In this document: positions 42,575 through 51,106 of the stretch, in pieces
How the letters are laid out: each line of letters opens with the position of its first letter
Numbering within the stretch: the stretch's first letter is position 1
Source: Bradyrhizobium sp.
GTDB taxonomy: Bacteria; Pseudomonadota; Alphaproteobacteria; Rhizobiales; Xanthobacteraceae
NCBI RefSeq assembly: GCF_016219575.1
Contig: NZ_JACRMG010000020.1
Coordinates: 124,001-188,000, forward strand
DNA length: 64,000 bases
Direction: 5' to 3'
The notes under the pieces: model-generated
The model's database searches: none
The model's input: only the letters and a program-made list of their open reading frames with translations
What the model was told of the DNA's origin: nothing
Program-made: the position numbers and the translations under genes

Positions 42575-43552
42575 ATGACAACCATGCGGATCGGCACGCG
42601 CAAGAGCGCCATGGCGCTCGCCCAGACCGACGAGATTGCGCGGCAGCTGTCGCGCGTCTCGCCCGGCCTTGCCGTCGACATCGTCAAGTTCGAGACGACC
42701 GGCGATACCGACCAGACCGGAAAATTGCTGCCGCATGGCGGCAAGGGCGGCGCCTTCGTCGCACAGATCCGCGCAGCGATGCTGGCGGGCGAATTGCAGG
42801 CGGCGATGCATTCGCTCAAGGACATGCCGGGTAATGAGGACACGCCCGGCCTCGTCATCGGTGCGACGCTGTCGCGCGATCCGCCCGGCGATGCGCTTGT
42901 GCTGCGGCCGGGGCTCTCGCTCGACGATTTCAGGCGCATGCGCGGAAAGGGCTTCAAGATCGGCACCAACGCGGTGCGGCGCGCGGCCTATGCACGAAAG
43001 TTGTTTCCGGATGCCGAGATCATCCATTACCGCGGCGCCGCCGACACCCGCGTGCGCAAGCTCGACAATGCCGAGATGCAGCGGCTGCCCGATGGCGGCG
43101 CGGTGGGACCGGCCGACGCGCTGATCATGGCGCGCTCGGGCCTGCAGCGTGTCGGGCTCGCCGGCCGCATTGCCTATGAATTCTCGGTGCAGGAAATGCT
43201 GCCGGCCGTGGGACAGGGCATCGTCGCCGTGGAATGCAGCGCGCGCGATTTTCAGACCCGGCAGACGCTCTCGCTGATCGACGATCCCGTCGCCCACGCT
43301 TGCGCCGATGCCGAACGCGAGGTGCTGTGGGTGCTCAACGGCCATTGCAACTCGCCGATCGCGGGCCATGCCGAGATCAGGGGCGCGGAGATGTCGCTCA
43401 CCGCCTCGGTGCTCGACCACGCCGGTAGCCGCATCATCGAGACCACGCGCACCGGTCCCGCCGATCGTCCGCGCGAACTCGGCCGCGCCGTCGGCCTCGA
43501 GCTGCTCGCCCGGGGCGCTGCCGACATCATCGAGCGCAGCCGGCCGGTTTAG
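42575..43552 (+). CDS. hemC: Hydroxymethylbilane synthase (porphobilinogen deaminase), divergent
   Basis: This 325-residue enzyme joins four porphobilinogen units in tetrapyrrole synthesis. The fold motifs are there: 'MRIGTRKSAMALAQ', 'MHSLKDMP' with catalytic Asp83, 'LPAVGQGIVAVEC', and Cys258 in 'LNGHCNSPIAGHA', which would carry the dipyrromethane cofactor. Two regions differ from typical HemC: 'GTNAVRRAAYARKL' replaces GTSSLRRxAQL, and 'HYRGAADTRVRKL' replaces LRGNVDTRLRKL. It could be a second, specialised paralogue. It lies 18 bases after the GMC gene, and hemE converges from the other side. Confidence 0.85.
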   Translation: MTTMRIGTRKSAMALAQTDEIARQLSRVSPGLAVDIVKFETTGDTDQTGKLLPHGGKGGAFVAQIRAAMLAGELQAAMHSLKDMPGNEDTPGLVIGATLSRDPPGDALVLRPGLSLDDFRRMRGKGFKIGTNAVRRAAYARKLFPDAEIIHYRGAADTRVRKLDNAEMQRLPDGGAVGPADALIMARSGLQRVGLAGRIAYEFSVQEMLPAVGQGIVAVECSARDFQTRQTLSLIDDPVAHACADAEREVLWVLNGHCNSPIAGHAEIRGAEMSLTASVLDHAGSRIIETTRTGPADRPRELGRAVGLELLARGAADIIERSRPV

Positions 43553-43580
43553 CCGGGTACGCTCCGCAAATCCCGCGGTC

Positions 43581-43673
43581 ATCATCCGCGAAAGCGGATG
43601 ATCCAGTACGCCGGGACCTATCGATTCCAAACGCTGGGCGGCGACTACTGGATGCCCCGCTTTCGCGGGGCAT
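43581..43673. repeat. Paired hairpin repeat between hemC and hemE
   Basis: Two small hairpins lie here: ATCATCCGC-gaaa-GCGGATGAT (43581-43602) and ATGCCCCGC-tttc-GCGGGGCAT (43652-43673). The second has the same arms as 51680-51701. The pair fills the gap between the convergent genes and may serve as a two-way terminator. Confidence 0.8.
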
Positions 43674-43694
43674 GACAACCGTTTGCTGGGCCGG

Positions 43695-44726
43695 TCAGCC
43701 CTTATATTCCCGCACGCGTCGCACCATCTGCTCGACATGCGCGATCGGCGTTTCCGGCTGGATGCCGTGGCCGAGATTGAAGATCAGGCGGCCCTTGCCG
43801 TAATTCGCCAGCACATCGTCCACCGCGCGATCGAGCGCGGCGCCGCCCGCGATCAGCACCAGCGGATCGAGATTGCCTTGCACGGCGACCTTGGTTTGTA
43901 CGCGCTCGCGGATCAGTGAGGGATCGGCGGTCCAGTCGATGCTGACGGCATTGACGCCGGTTGCTTCCACATAGGCCGGCAATTGCCCTGCCGCGCCGCG
44001 GGGAAAGCCGATGATCTTGGCGTCAGGCACCCGCTTGCGCACGCCTTCGACAATGCGCCGCGTCGGCTCGATCGACCAGCGCTCGAACTCGCGCGGCGGC
44101 AGCACGCCGGCCCAGGTGTCGAAAATCTGCAGCGCGTCCGCGCCGGCCTTCAATTGCCCCACCAGATACTGGATCGAGTTCTCGACCAGCACGTCGATGA
44201 TTCCTGCGAAGGCTTCCGGATGCCGGTACGCCATCATTCGTGCCGGCGCCTGGTCCGGCGTGCCTTGTCCGGCGACCATATAGGTCGCAACCGTCCATGG
44301 CGCGCCGCAGAAGCCGATCAGCGCGATTCCTGAATCGAGCCCGGCGCGCACGCGGCGCAGCGCTTCATAGACCGGTTCGAGCTTGCCGAAATCGGCATGC
44401 GCGGCCAGTGTCGCAACCTGGTCCGGCTTGTCCAGCGGATCGAGCCGCGGCCCTTCGCCGGCCTCGAACCGCACGGAGCGGCCGAGCGCGTGGGGTATGA
44501 CGAGGATGTCGGAGAAGATGATCGCGGCATCGAAGTTGAAGCGGCGGATCGGCTGCAGCGTCACCTCGGCGGCGTATTCCGGCGTAAAGCAGAGATCGAG
44601 GAAGCTGCCGGCCTTCTCGCGCAGCGCGCGGTATTCCGGCAAATAGCGGCCGGCCTGCCGCATCATCCAGAGCGGCGGCACTGCCTGCCGCCTTCCGGCC
44701 AAAACGTCGATAAAGGGCTTTGTCAC
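43695..44726 (-). CDS. hemE: Uroporphyrinogen decarboxylase
   Basis: This 343-residue cytoplasmic enzyme converts uroporphyrinogen III to coproporphyrinogen III. Conserved active-site segments are intact: 'PLWMMRQAGRYLPEYR' (arginines that hold the acidic side chains) and 'AAIIFSDILVIPHALG' with the catalytic aspartate. I take the GTG at 44726 as start because the family begins at 'TKPFIDVLAGRR' and GGGAAG precedes it; the frame is open to an ATG at 44786. In many alphaproteobacteria hemE lies near hemH and rho; here it is next to a hemC gene and a threonine aldolase gene instead. Confidence 0.93.
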   Translation of the reverse strand: MTKPFIDVLAGRRQAVPPLWMMRQAGRYLPEYRALREKAGSFLDLCFTPEYAAEVTLQPIRRFNFDAAIIFSDILVIPHALGRSVRFEAGEGPRLDPLDKPDQVATLAAHADFGKLEPVYEALRRVRAGLDSGIALIGFCGAPWTVATYMVAGQGTPDQAPARMMAYRHPEAFAGIIDVLVENSIQYLVGQLKAGADALQIFDTWAGVLPPREFERWSIEPTRRIVEGVRKRVPDAKIIGFPRGAAGQLPAYVEATGVNAVSIDWTADPSLIRERVQTKVAVQGNLDPLVLIAGGAALDRAVDDVLANYGKGRLIFNLGHGIQPETPIAHVEQMVRRVREYKG

Positions 44727-44789
44727 TGGCTTCCCGCGATCGCTATTTTCGGCTGTCCTGATACACGTCCCGGCGGCTTTGGCCAACCT

Positions 44790-45833
44790 CTAGCTTGCCG
44801 TGCTGACGGCGCGGATATCGCGGGCGAGCGCGTCGACCCGCGCGGGATCGGCGTCCCAGGCGAACATGAAGCGCGCTCCGCCGCCGATGAAGGTGTAGAA
44901 GCGCCAGCCGCGATCCCGCAGCGCCTGCAATCGATCCTCGCTGGCGGCGAGGAACACGGCATTCGCCCGCACGGGAAACATCAGCTTGAAATCGGGGAGA
45001 TCGGCGACCGCCTCGGCAAGGCGTTTGGCGCAGGCATTGGCGTGCGCGCCGTTCTTCAGCCAGGCGCCGCCTTCCAGCAGGCCGACCCAGGGCGCGGCGA
45101 GGAAGCGCATCTTCGAGGCGAGCTGGCCGGCCTGCTTGCAGCGGTAGTCGAAATCTTCCGCCAGCGCAGGGTCGAAGAAGATCACGGCTTCGCCCACCGC
45201 CATGCCGTTCTTGGTGCCGCCGAAGCAGAGCAGGTCGACGCCGGCCTTCCACGTGATCTCGGCAGGCGAGCAATTGAGGCTCGCGCAGGCATTGGCAAAG
45301 CGCGCGCCGTCCATGTGCAGCCGCAGGCCGAGTTCGCGGCAGGTCGCGGAGAGCTTCTTGATTTCATCGACGCTGTAGACCAGTCCGGTTTCCGTCGCCT
45401 GCGTGATCGTCACCACGCGCGGCTTGGGAAAGTGAATGTCCGACCGGCTCTTCGCGAGCGCGCTGACCAGCTCCGGGGTCAGCTTGCCGTCGGGGCTTTG
45501 CGCGACGAGAAGCTTCGAGCCGTTGGAGAAGAATTCCGGCGCGCCGCATTCGTCGGTCTCGACATGGGCCGAGGAGGAGCAGATCACGCTGTGATAGGAC
45601 TGGCAGAGCGAAGCCAGCGCCAGCGAATTGGCCGCGGTGCCGTTGAAGGCGAAGAACACCTCGGCGTCGCTCTTCTCGAACAAGGCGCGGAATGCGTCCG
45701 CGGCGGCCTGCGTCCATTCGTCCTCGCCATAGGCGGGAACGTGGCCGTGGTTGGCCTTTGCCATCGCCGTCCAGGCTTCCGGGCAGATTCCCGCATAATT
45801 GTCGCTCGCAAACTGCTGCAGTTCGGCGCTCAT
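44790..45833 (-). CDS. ltaE: Low-specificity L-threonine aldolase
   Basis: This 347-residue PLP enzyme cleaves L-threonine or L-allo-threonine to glycine and acetaldehyde. 'FASDNYAGICPEAWTAM' is the N-terminal family motif, 'HMDGARFANA' holds the cofactor-binding aspartate, and 'LLCFGGTKNGM' holds the Schiff-base lysine (about residue 199). I start at the ATG at 45833, which gives the standard N-terminus; the open frame runs on to 45986 and overlaps the divergent small gene. The glycine produced could feed 5-aminolevulinate synthesis in alphaproteobacteria, a possible link to the adjacent hemE. Confidence 0.92.
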   Translation of the reverse strand: MSAELQQFASDNYAGICPEAWTAMAKANHGHVPAYGEDEWTQAAADAFRALFEKSDAEVFFAFNGTAANSLALASLCQSYHSVICSSSAHVETDECGAPEFFSNGSKLLVAQSPDGKLTPELVSALAKSRSDIHFPKPRVVTITQATETGLVYSVDEIKKLSATCRELGLRLHMDGARFANACASLNCSPAEITWKAGVDLLCFGGTKNGMAVGEAVIFFDPALAEDFDYRCKQAGQLASKMRFLAAPWVGLLEGGAWLKNGAHANACAKRLAEAVADLPDFKLMFPVRANAVFLAASEDRLQALRDRGWRFYTFIGGGARFMFAWDADPARVDALARDIRAVSTAS

Positions 45834-45939
45834 CGCAAATGCCTCGTTCTCGGCCGGCCCGGGTTCCCAATACACCGGCGGTCGCAGGGAGGGAACCGTG
45901 GACCGGTCGGAAGCGTTATCCCGCCAAATGGAGGCTTTC

Positions 45940-46173
45940 ATGGCTGAAAAACTGGCTGAAAAGTTCGATCCGGCGCCGCACGACAAGCATGCCGTCGATC
46001 CGCAGGAGGCGCTGAAAGCCGACAGCGAGATTCATGCGAAGCTAGAGAAGGGATTGATCGACACCTTCCCGGCGTCCGATCCCGTCAGTGCAACGCAGCC
46101 GGCGAAATCGAAGCCCGACGGTGACCGCGAGAATGCCTCGCTGTGGGAGAAGGTTTTCGCGATGTTCCGCTGA
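45940..46173 (+). CDS. Small acidic protein of unknown function
   Basis: This 77-residue hydrophilic protein starts at the ATG at 45940 with GGAGG five bases before it; an ATG four codons upstream is less well placed. It contains 'KLEKGLIDTFPASDPVSATQ', a short motif I have seen in small alphaproteobacterial proteins of unknown function, and an amphipathic C-terminus 'SLWEKVFAMFR'. It is divergent from the threonine aldolase gene. I cannot assign a role. Confidence 0.75.
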   Translation: MAEKLAEKFDPAPHDKHAVDPQEALKADSEIHAKLEKGLIDTFPASDPVSATQPAKSKPDGDRENASLWEKVFAMFR

Positions 46174-46180
46174 CGCGCCC

Positions 46181-46396
46181 TCAATAATGCGGCGGGCGCT
46201 CGTTGGCGGGCCCGGGTGCGCGCGCCTCCGCATCCTGCAAACGATCGCTCAATGCCGTGACCTGCCGCGAGAGCGCGTCGATCTGCTTCCACTGCGCGGT
46301 GATAGTCGCATTCAGCGCCTCGATGGTGTCGTCCTGGTAGGCAACGCGCGCCTCCAGCGAATCGATGCGGTCGTTCAGCGACGTCAATTCGCTCAT
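46181..46396 (-). CDS. slyX: SlyX-family small coiled-coil protein
   Basis: This 71-residue protein is almost wholly a heptad coiled coil ('LNDRIDSLEARVAYQDDTIE', 'LNATITAQWKQIDALSRQV') and ends with the 'PPHY' tail typical of SlyX. Its function is not established. The ATG at 46396 overlaps the trhO stop by four bases, so it is the second gene of that pair. An extended frame to 46453 is discounted. Confidence 0.88.
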   Translation of the reverse strand: MSELTSLNDRIDSLEARVAYQDDTIEALNATITAQWKQIDALSRQVTALSDRLQDAEARAPGPANERPPHY

Positions 46397-47124
46397 TTCT
46401 GCCGCTCCCGCAAACCGTGGCCGAGCGCGACGCGCTCGTCGAACACGAAGCACTCGCCGCGCCAGCGGCTCTCGCTCTCCGGCACGCCTTCCAGGTATTT
46501 CAGGATGCCGCCCTTGAGGTGGAACACCTCGGCAAAGCCGCGTGCCAGCAGATAGGCGCTGGCCTTCTCGCAGCGGATGCCGCCGGTGCAGAACATCGCG
46601 ATCCTGCGATGCTTTGCAGGATCGAGCCTCTCGGCCGTAAATTGCTTGAACTCGCCAAAGCTCCTGATCCCTGGATCGACCGCGCCTTCGAACGTGCCCA
46701 TCGCGACCTCGAAAGCGTTGCGGGTATCGAGCACCAGCGTGTCGGGATCGGATATCAGCGCGTTCCAGTTGATAGCATCCACATAGGTGCCCACTTGCCT
46801 TGTGGGATCGGCGGCATCGCCCAGCGTGACGATCTCCTTCTTCAGCCGCACCTTCAGGCGCCGGAACGGCGTGGCATCGGCGGTCGAATATTTCAGCTCG
46901 AGATGGTCGAGCCGGCCGGCGAAAAGCGGTCCATGCTGCAGCGCGTCCACGAAGGCCGCAATGCCCTCGTCGTTGCCGGCAAGCGTGCCGTTGATGCCTT
47001 CATGGGCCAGCAGCACGCTGCCCTTCAGTTGAAGCGCCGCGCACAGCGCACGCAGCGGCTCGCGCAGCTCGCGGAAATCCGGCAGCGCGGCGAACTGGTA
47101 AAAGGCGGCGACCCTGTGAGCCAT
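46393..47124 (-). CDS. trhO: tRNA uridine(34) hydroxylase, rhodanese-like
   Basis: This 243-residue enzyme catalyses oxygen-dependent 5-hydroxylation of uridine 34 in certain tRNAs. It has an N-terminal acylphosphatase-like domain ('LLAHEGINGTLAG') and a rhodanese domain with the catalytic cysteine in 'AMFCTGGIRCEKASAYL' and the preceding 'VLDTRNAFEVAMGTF'. The ATG at 47124 is chosen over one 19 codons upstream because it begins at the conserved 'RVAAFYQFA' strand. It is translationally coupled to slyX. Confidence 0.92.
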   Translation of the reverse strand: MAHRVAAFYQFAALPDFRELREPLRALCAALQLKGSVLLAHEGINGTLAGNDEGIAAFVDALQHGPLFAGRLDHLELKYSTADATPFRRLKVRLKKEIVTLGDAADPTRQVGTYVDAINWNALISDPDTLVLDTRNAFEVAMGTFEGAVDPGIRSFGEFKQFTAERLDPAKHRRIAMFCTGGIRCEKASAYLLARGFAEVFHLKGGILKYLEGVPESESRWRGECFVFDERVALGHGLRERQK

Positions 47125-47307
47125 GGCCGTGGGTTTATCAGGGGGCCAGTCGGGGGAAAACCCCGGAGAAGGCGCGATCATCCCGGCCCCCGTGCCGGTG
47201 CGTCATGCGCCCGCGGCCATTGCGCAGCCAGCCCCGAATATGTCATCTAGCCCGGCTTTTTCCGGCATTCCGTGCCTGCCGCCCAACGAAGACAGAGAGC
47301 CCCCGCA

Positions 47308-48894
47308 ATGAGAAGCTTCCATTTCGCCGGCCGGTCGACCGTCCATGCCCAGAATGCGATGGTGGCGACCTCGCACCCGCTGGCGGCGCTGACGGCGATC
47401 GAGGTGCTGCGTGCCGGCGGTACGGCGGCGGACGCCGCGGTGGCGGCCTGCGCGCTGCTCGGTGTGATCGAGCCGCAATCGACCGGCATCGGCGGCGACT
47501 GCTTTGCGCTGTTGCAGAAAAAGGGCGAAGGCAAGATCACGGCCTATAACGGCTCCGGCCGCGCGCCGATGGCGGCGAAGGCGGAATGGTATCTCGAGCG
47601 CAAGATCAATTCGGTGCCGCTGACCTCCGCGCATGCCGTCAGCATTCCCGGCGCGGTCGATGCCTGGGAAGTCATTTTGCGCGACCACGGCAAGTTCGGC
47701 CTCGACCGGCTGCTGCAGCCGGCGATCGATGCGGCGGAGCAGGGCTATGTCGTGTCGCCGCGCATCGCCTTCGACTGGAAGAACCAGTTCGACAAGCTGA
47801 AGAAGGGCACCAACACCGAGCGTTATCTCTTGCCCGGCGGCAAGCCGGCGGTGGCCGGCGACGTCATCCACCAGCCTGAACTGGGCAAGACGCTACGGGC
47901 GATCGCCGGGAACGGCCGCGATGCCTTCTACAAGGGCGCGATCGCCGAGGACATGGTGGAGACGCTGCGCGGCATCGGCGGCCTGCATACGCTTGACGAT
48001 TTCGCCGCCCACACCACCGAGACCACGCTGCCGATCGGCACCGACTACAAGGGTTATGAAGCCTGGCAGTGCCCGCCGAACGGTCCGGGCATCACCATGC
48101 TGGTCATGCTCAACATCCTCTCGCGTTTCGACCTGACGAAATTCGCGCCGCTCAGCGTCGAGCGTTTCCACATCGAGGCCGAGGCCGCCCGCATCGCCTA
48201 CATGATGCGCGAGCAGTTCATTGCCGATCCCCAACAGGCCGACGTCGACGTGGCGCGGATTCTTGCGAAGAATTTTGCCGAGGAGCATGTCGGCAAGATC
48301 CGCATGGACCGCGTGCTGGAATTGCCGAATGTGGCGCCGCCGATGAACCCCTCGACGATCTATGTCACCGTGGTCGACAAGGACCGCAACGTCTGCTCGT
48401 TCATCAATTCGATCGCGCATTCCTTCGGCTCGGCGATCGTCTCCAACAAGACCGGCATCCTGCTGCAGAACCGCGCCGGCGGCTTCCGCATCCAGCCCGG
48501 CCACCCCAACTGCATCGCGCCGGGCAAGCGGCCGCTGCACACCATCATCCCCGGCCTTGCGACGAAGAACGGCCGCGCCATCATGCCGTTCGGCGTGATG
48601 GGCGGGCAGTACCAGCCGACCGGGCAGTGCCACGTGCTGACCAATATCCTCGACTATGGCTGCGACCTGCAGGAAGCGATCGACATGCCGCGCGGCCTGC
48701 ACTACGAGGGCGTCTACCAGCTCGAGGACGGCGTGCCGGCGGACGTGGTGGAAGGGCTGAAGAAGCTCGGTCACAAGACCACCAGCATCGTCAGCCCCCT
48801 CGGCGGCGGCCAGGCGATCTGGATCGACTGGGACAAGGGCACGCTCACCGGCGGCTCCGATCCGCGCAAGGACGGCTGCGCGCTCGGCTACTAG
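47308..48894 (+). CDS. ggt: Gamma-glutamyltransferase family protein
   Basis: This 528-residue Ntn-hydrolase belongs to the gamma-glutamyltransferase family, which self-cleaves before a threonine that then acts as nucleophile. That residue is Thr350 in 'NPSTIYVTVVDKD', and the substrate-binding 'PGHPNCIAPGKRPLHTIIPG' and 'GVMGGQYQPTGQ' are present. No signal peptide is visible: the protein starts 'MRSFHFAGRSTVHAQN', so it is probably cytoplasmic, unlike classical periplasmic Ggt. Members of this branch also act on other gamma-glutamyl amides or as cephalosporin acylase-like amidases. A palindromic repeat follows the stop codon directly. Confidence 0.9.
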   Translation: MRSFHFAGRSTVHAQNAMVATSHPLAALTAIEVLRAGGTAADAAVAACALLGVIEPQSTGIGGDCFALLQKKGEGKITAYNGSGRAPMAAKAEWYLERKINSVPLTSAHAVSIPGAVDAWEVILRDHGKFGLDRLLQPAIDAAEQGYVVSPRIAFDWKNQFDKLKKGTNTERYLLPGGKPAVAGDVIHQPELGKTLRAIAGNGRDAFYKGAIAEDMVETLRGIGGLHTLDDFAAHTTETTLPIGTDYKGYEAWQCPPNGPGITMLVMLNILSRFDLTKFAPLSVERFHIEAEAARIAYMMREQFIADPQQADVDVARILAKNFAEEHVGKIRMDRVLELPNVAPPMNPSTIYVTVVDKDRNVCSFINSIAHSFGSAIVSNKTGILLQNRAGGFRIQPGHPNCIAPGKRPLHTIIPGLATKNGRAIMPFGVMGGQYQPTGQCHVLTNILDYGCDLQEAIDMPRGLHYEGVYQLEDGVPADVVEGLKKLGHKTTSIVSPLGGGQAIWIDWDKGTLTGGSDPRKDGCALGY

Positions 48895-48942
48895 AGCATG
48901 ATCCCGAAAAGTGGGAACCGGTTTTCGGAAAAGATCATGCTC
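48894..48942. repeat. Palindromic repeat GAGCATGATC...GATCATGCTC
   Basis: The 10-bp outer arms enclose an inner inverted pair (CCGAAAA and TTTTCGG). From memory, this element (AGAGCATGATC-type) is widespread between genes in Bradyrhizobium and related genera. It starts on the stop codon of the glutamyltransferase gene and ends 36 bases before the FKBP gene. Confidence 0.85.
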
Positions 48943-48977
48943 AGACGAAAGAATTCATTCAACGAGAGGCAACAGCA

Positions 48978-49421
48978 ATGCGATCTTCCCGGCGCACCAT
49001 CCTCACGACCATGCTCGGTGGCGTCGCCGCCGCGATCGCCACAAGCGCCGCGGCGCAGACCAAAGGAAAGTCCATGACCACAGCATCAGGTTTGCAGATC
49101 ATCGACATCAAGGAAGGCGCCGGCGCCTCGCCGAAGCCGGGCCAGACCTGCGTCATGCATTACACCGGCTGGCTCTACGAGAACGGCCAGAAGGGCAAGA
49201 AATTCGACTCCTCGGTGGATCGCAACGAGCCGTTCGACTTCCCGATCGGCCAGGGCCGCGTCATCAAGGGCTGGGACGAGGGCGTCGCCAGCATGAAGGT
49301 CGGGGGAAAACGCACGCTGATCATTCCGCCCGCACTCGGCTACGGCGCGCGCGGTGCCGGCGGCGTGATCCCGCCGAATGCGACGCTGATGTTCGACGTC
49401 GAATTGCTCGCGGTGAAGTGA
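48978..49421 (+). CDS. FKBP-type peptidyl-prolyl isomerase, exported
   Basis: This 147-residue protein has an N-terminal signal ('RRTILTTMLGGVAAAIATSA', a possible twin-arginine-like start) and one FKBP domain from about residue 38: 'GQTCVMHYTGWLYENG', 'FDFPIGQGRVIKGWDEGV', 'LIIPPALGYGARGAG' and 'IPPNATLMFDVELL'. These carry the aromatic pocket residues for proline isomerisation. It probably assists folding in the periplasm. An ATG at 49074 would give a cytoplasmic form lacking the signal. It is followed by composite palindromic repeats. Confidence 0.92.
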   Translation: MRSSRRTILTTMLGGVAAAIATSAAAQTKGKSMTTASGLQIIDIKEGAGASPKPGQTCVMHYTGWLYENGQKGKKFDSSVDRNEPFDFPIGQGRVIKGWDEGVASMKVGGKRTLIIPPALGYGARGAGGVIPPNATLMFDVELLAVK

Positions 49422-49439
49422 GGCGCGAAAGCTCTCTCG

Positions 49440-49573
49440 TCTCCCTCGCCCCGCACTTCGCGGGGAGAGGGCGGGGTGAGGGGTGTTTCGGCATCGGGAC
49501 TCGTTGAGAGTCCCCCTCACCCGTATCGCATCTGCGATGCGATACGACCTCTCCCCGCAAGCGGGGCGAGGTA
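49440..49573. repeat. Composite palindromic repeat (CTCTCCCCGC type)
   Basis: Arms of the same family as 722-953 occur here: CCCCGC-acttc-GCGGGGAGAGG near 49447 and ACCTCTCCCCGC-aa-GCGGGGCGAGG near 49550, with GGGTGAGGGG and CCCCTCACCC between them and an extra hairpin ATCGCATCTGCGATGCGAT. It lies in the convergent gap between FKBP and CsbD genes. Confidence 0.85.
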
Positions 49574-49600
49574 AGAAGAAGCCGGACGGGCAAGCAGAAG

Positions 49601-49627
49601 AAGGCCGGCCCCGATGGGACCGGCCTT
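49601..49627 (-). terminator. Terminator after the CsbD gene
   Basis: On the minus strand AAGGCCGG and CCGGCCTT flank an inner CCC/GGG pair with one T-G wobble, giving a 12-bp stem with a three-base loop followed by TCTTCT. It begins 22 bases after the csbD-type stop codon. Confidence 0.65.
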
Positions 49628-49649
49628 TGACTCTCAGCTCGCTAATCGA

Positions 49650-49865
49650 TCACAGTTTCTTGTTGGCGGCGGCCGCGGCGCGGTTCATCGCGTCCTTGGC
49701 GGCCTCTTTGGCATCGCCAAGCGCCTTCTGGCCCTTGCCCTTCATTTCCTGCAACGCGCCTTCGCCTTCGAGGCGCGCGTCGCCGGTGGCTTCGCCCAGA
49801 CCCTGCTTGGCCTTGCCGATGGCCTCATTGGCAGTGCCCTTGATCTTGTCAGCCGTGCTACCCAT
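49650..49865 (-). CDS. CsbD-family stress protein
   Basis: This 71-residue hydrophilic protein has the CsbD pattern 'MGSTADKIKGTANEAIGKAK' followed by 'GDARLEGEGALQEMKGKGQK' and an alanine/lysine-rich helix. CsbD proteins are small, abundant and induced by general stress or in stationary phase; their mechanism is not settled. The ATG at 49865 has GAGAAAG upstream; a longer frame to 50003 is discounted. In alphaproteobacteria such genes are often under EcfG/PhyR control, but I could not find a convincing EcfG promoter here. Confidence 0.92.
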   Translation of the reverse strand: MGSTADKIKGTANEAIGKAKQGLGEATGDARLEGEGALQEMKGKGQKALGDAKEAAKDAMNRAAAAANKKL

Positions 49866-50001
49866 TACTTTCTCCCTTTCGATGATTTGGGCTTCGGCGA
49901 GACAACGCAGCAATGCGCCAGCCGTTCCCGCAACGGTCTGGTTTGCTCCCGGCGTTTTCGCTAGGCTTGCAGGGAACGAAAACTCCCTTTGAAGGCGCCT
50001 C

Positions 50002-50526
50002 ATGTCCGGTTCCCACGATCACACCCATCCGCACGACCATCACCACGATCACGCCGACATGGAACGCTGGAAGCATGACGGCGTGCGCGTCATTCCCGGC
50101 AACCAGCTCGATCCCAACGTACCGTCGACGCCTGGCATGGATCGCAAGGCGGCGATCAATTTCGCCCGCGCCGGCGCGCAGAAGCTGTGGGCGGGCACCG
50201 TCACCATCCGGCCCGACGCCAAGACCGGCGCGCACCATCACGGCCATCTCGAAAGCATCATCTATGTGGTGAAGGGCAAGGCGCGGATGCGCTGGGGCGA
50301 GAAGCTGCAGTTCACCGCCGAGGCCGGACCGGGCGATTTCATCTTCGTGCCGCCCTACGTGCCGCACCAGGAGATCAATGCCAGCCGCGACGAGGCGCTG
50401 GAATGCGTGCTGGTGCGCAGCGACGGCCAGGCGGTCGCGATCAATCTCGATATCGAGCCGGTGGAGAAGCCGGAGACGGTGCTGTGGGTCGATCCGGTGC
50501 ACCGCGATCCAGCGGAGAGCAATTAG
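50002..50526 (+). CDS. Cupin-domain protein with His-rich N-terminus
   Basis: This 174-residue soluble protein opens with a metal-binding type tail (ten histidines in the first 22 residues, 'HDHTHPHDHHHDHADMERW') and continues as a single cupin barrel. The barrel carries the metal-binding motif 'GAHHHGHLESIIYVVKGKAR' (about residues 73-92) and the second motif 'GDFIFVPPYVPHQEIN'. Its enzymatic role is unknown. The His-rich tail could store or deliver nickel, zinc or iron to the cupin centre. It appears to be a single gene, with the VOC genes following after about 130 bases. Confidence 0.85.
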   Translation: MSGSHDHTHPHDHHHDHADMERWKHDGVRVIPGNQLDPNVPSTPGMDRKAAINFARAGAQKLWAGTVTIRPDAKTGAHHHGHLESIIYVVKGKARMRWGEKLQFTAEAGPGDFIFVPPYVPHQEINASRDEALECVLVRSDGQAVAINLDIEPVEKPETVLWVDPVHRDPAESN

Positions 50527-50653
50527 CTCCGGCCGGCGCCGATGCGGCCTGACGCCGGGGTCCCGCAATACCGGCAAGAAAATTAGCGAAGCCATGTCGG
50601 ATCGCGGCAGGCCCGGGCGTCCTTGGGCCGGAACCCCCGCAAAGGAGCCCGCT

Positions 50654-51079
50654 ATGGCCAGGATGATCTTCGTCAATCTGCCCGTCACAGACCTCGCGCG
50701 CGCCACCGCCTTCTATGAGGCGATCGGTGTCAAGAACCCGCAATTCTCCGACCACACGGCGTCCTGCATGGTGTTTTCCGACACCATCTACACCATGCTG
50801 ATGACTCACGAGAAATACAGCCAGTTCACGTCCAGGAAGATCGCGGACGCCAAAACGACAAGCCAAGTATTGCTCTGCCTCTCCGCCGACAGCCGCAGCG
50901 AGGTTGATCGGATCGTGAGCAAGGCCGCCGACGCAGGCGGCGCCGCCGATCCCGGACCGAAGGACGAATACGACTTCATGTACGGCCGCAGCTTTGAGGA
51001 TCCCGACGGCCATCTTTGGGGAGTGAATTGGATGGATGTCGAGGCTGCCACGGCGCAGTTCGCCACCGAGAACGCCTGA
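50654..51079 (+). CDS. VOC-family protein (glyoxalase/bleomycin-resistance fold)
   Basis: This 141-residue protein has the paired beta-alpha-beta-beta-beta fold of the VOC family: 'MIFVNLPVTDLARATAFYEA' starts the first module and 'YDFMYGRSFEDPDGHLWGVN' ends the second with the conserved glutamate/histidine pair region. It matches the 'lactoylglutathione lyase-like' group of unknown substrate. AAAGGAG lies seven bases before the ATG. It is 27 bases upstream of a second VOC gene, and the two form a small operon. Confidence 0.88.
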   Translation: MARMIFVNLPVTDLARATAFYEAIGVKNPQFSDHTASCMVFSDTIYTMLMTHEKYSQFTSRKIADAKTTSQVLLCLSADSRSEVDRIVSKAADAGGAADPGPKDEYDFMYGRSFEDPDGHLWGVNWMDVEAATAQFATENA

Positions 51080-51106
51080 CCGAAACCCATTCAAGGAGTA
51101 TTGCCG

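Noticed and set aside
40835..43738. 967-codon minus-strand frame opposite the GMC and hemC genes
   Set aside because: Very long but compositionally an antisense frame; both opposite genes have complete motifs.
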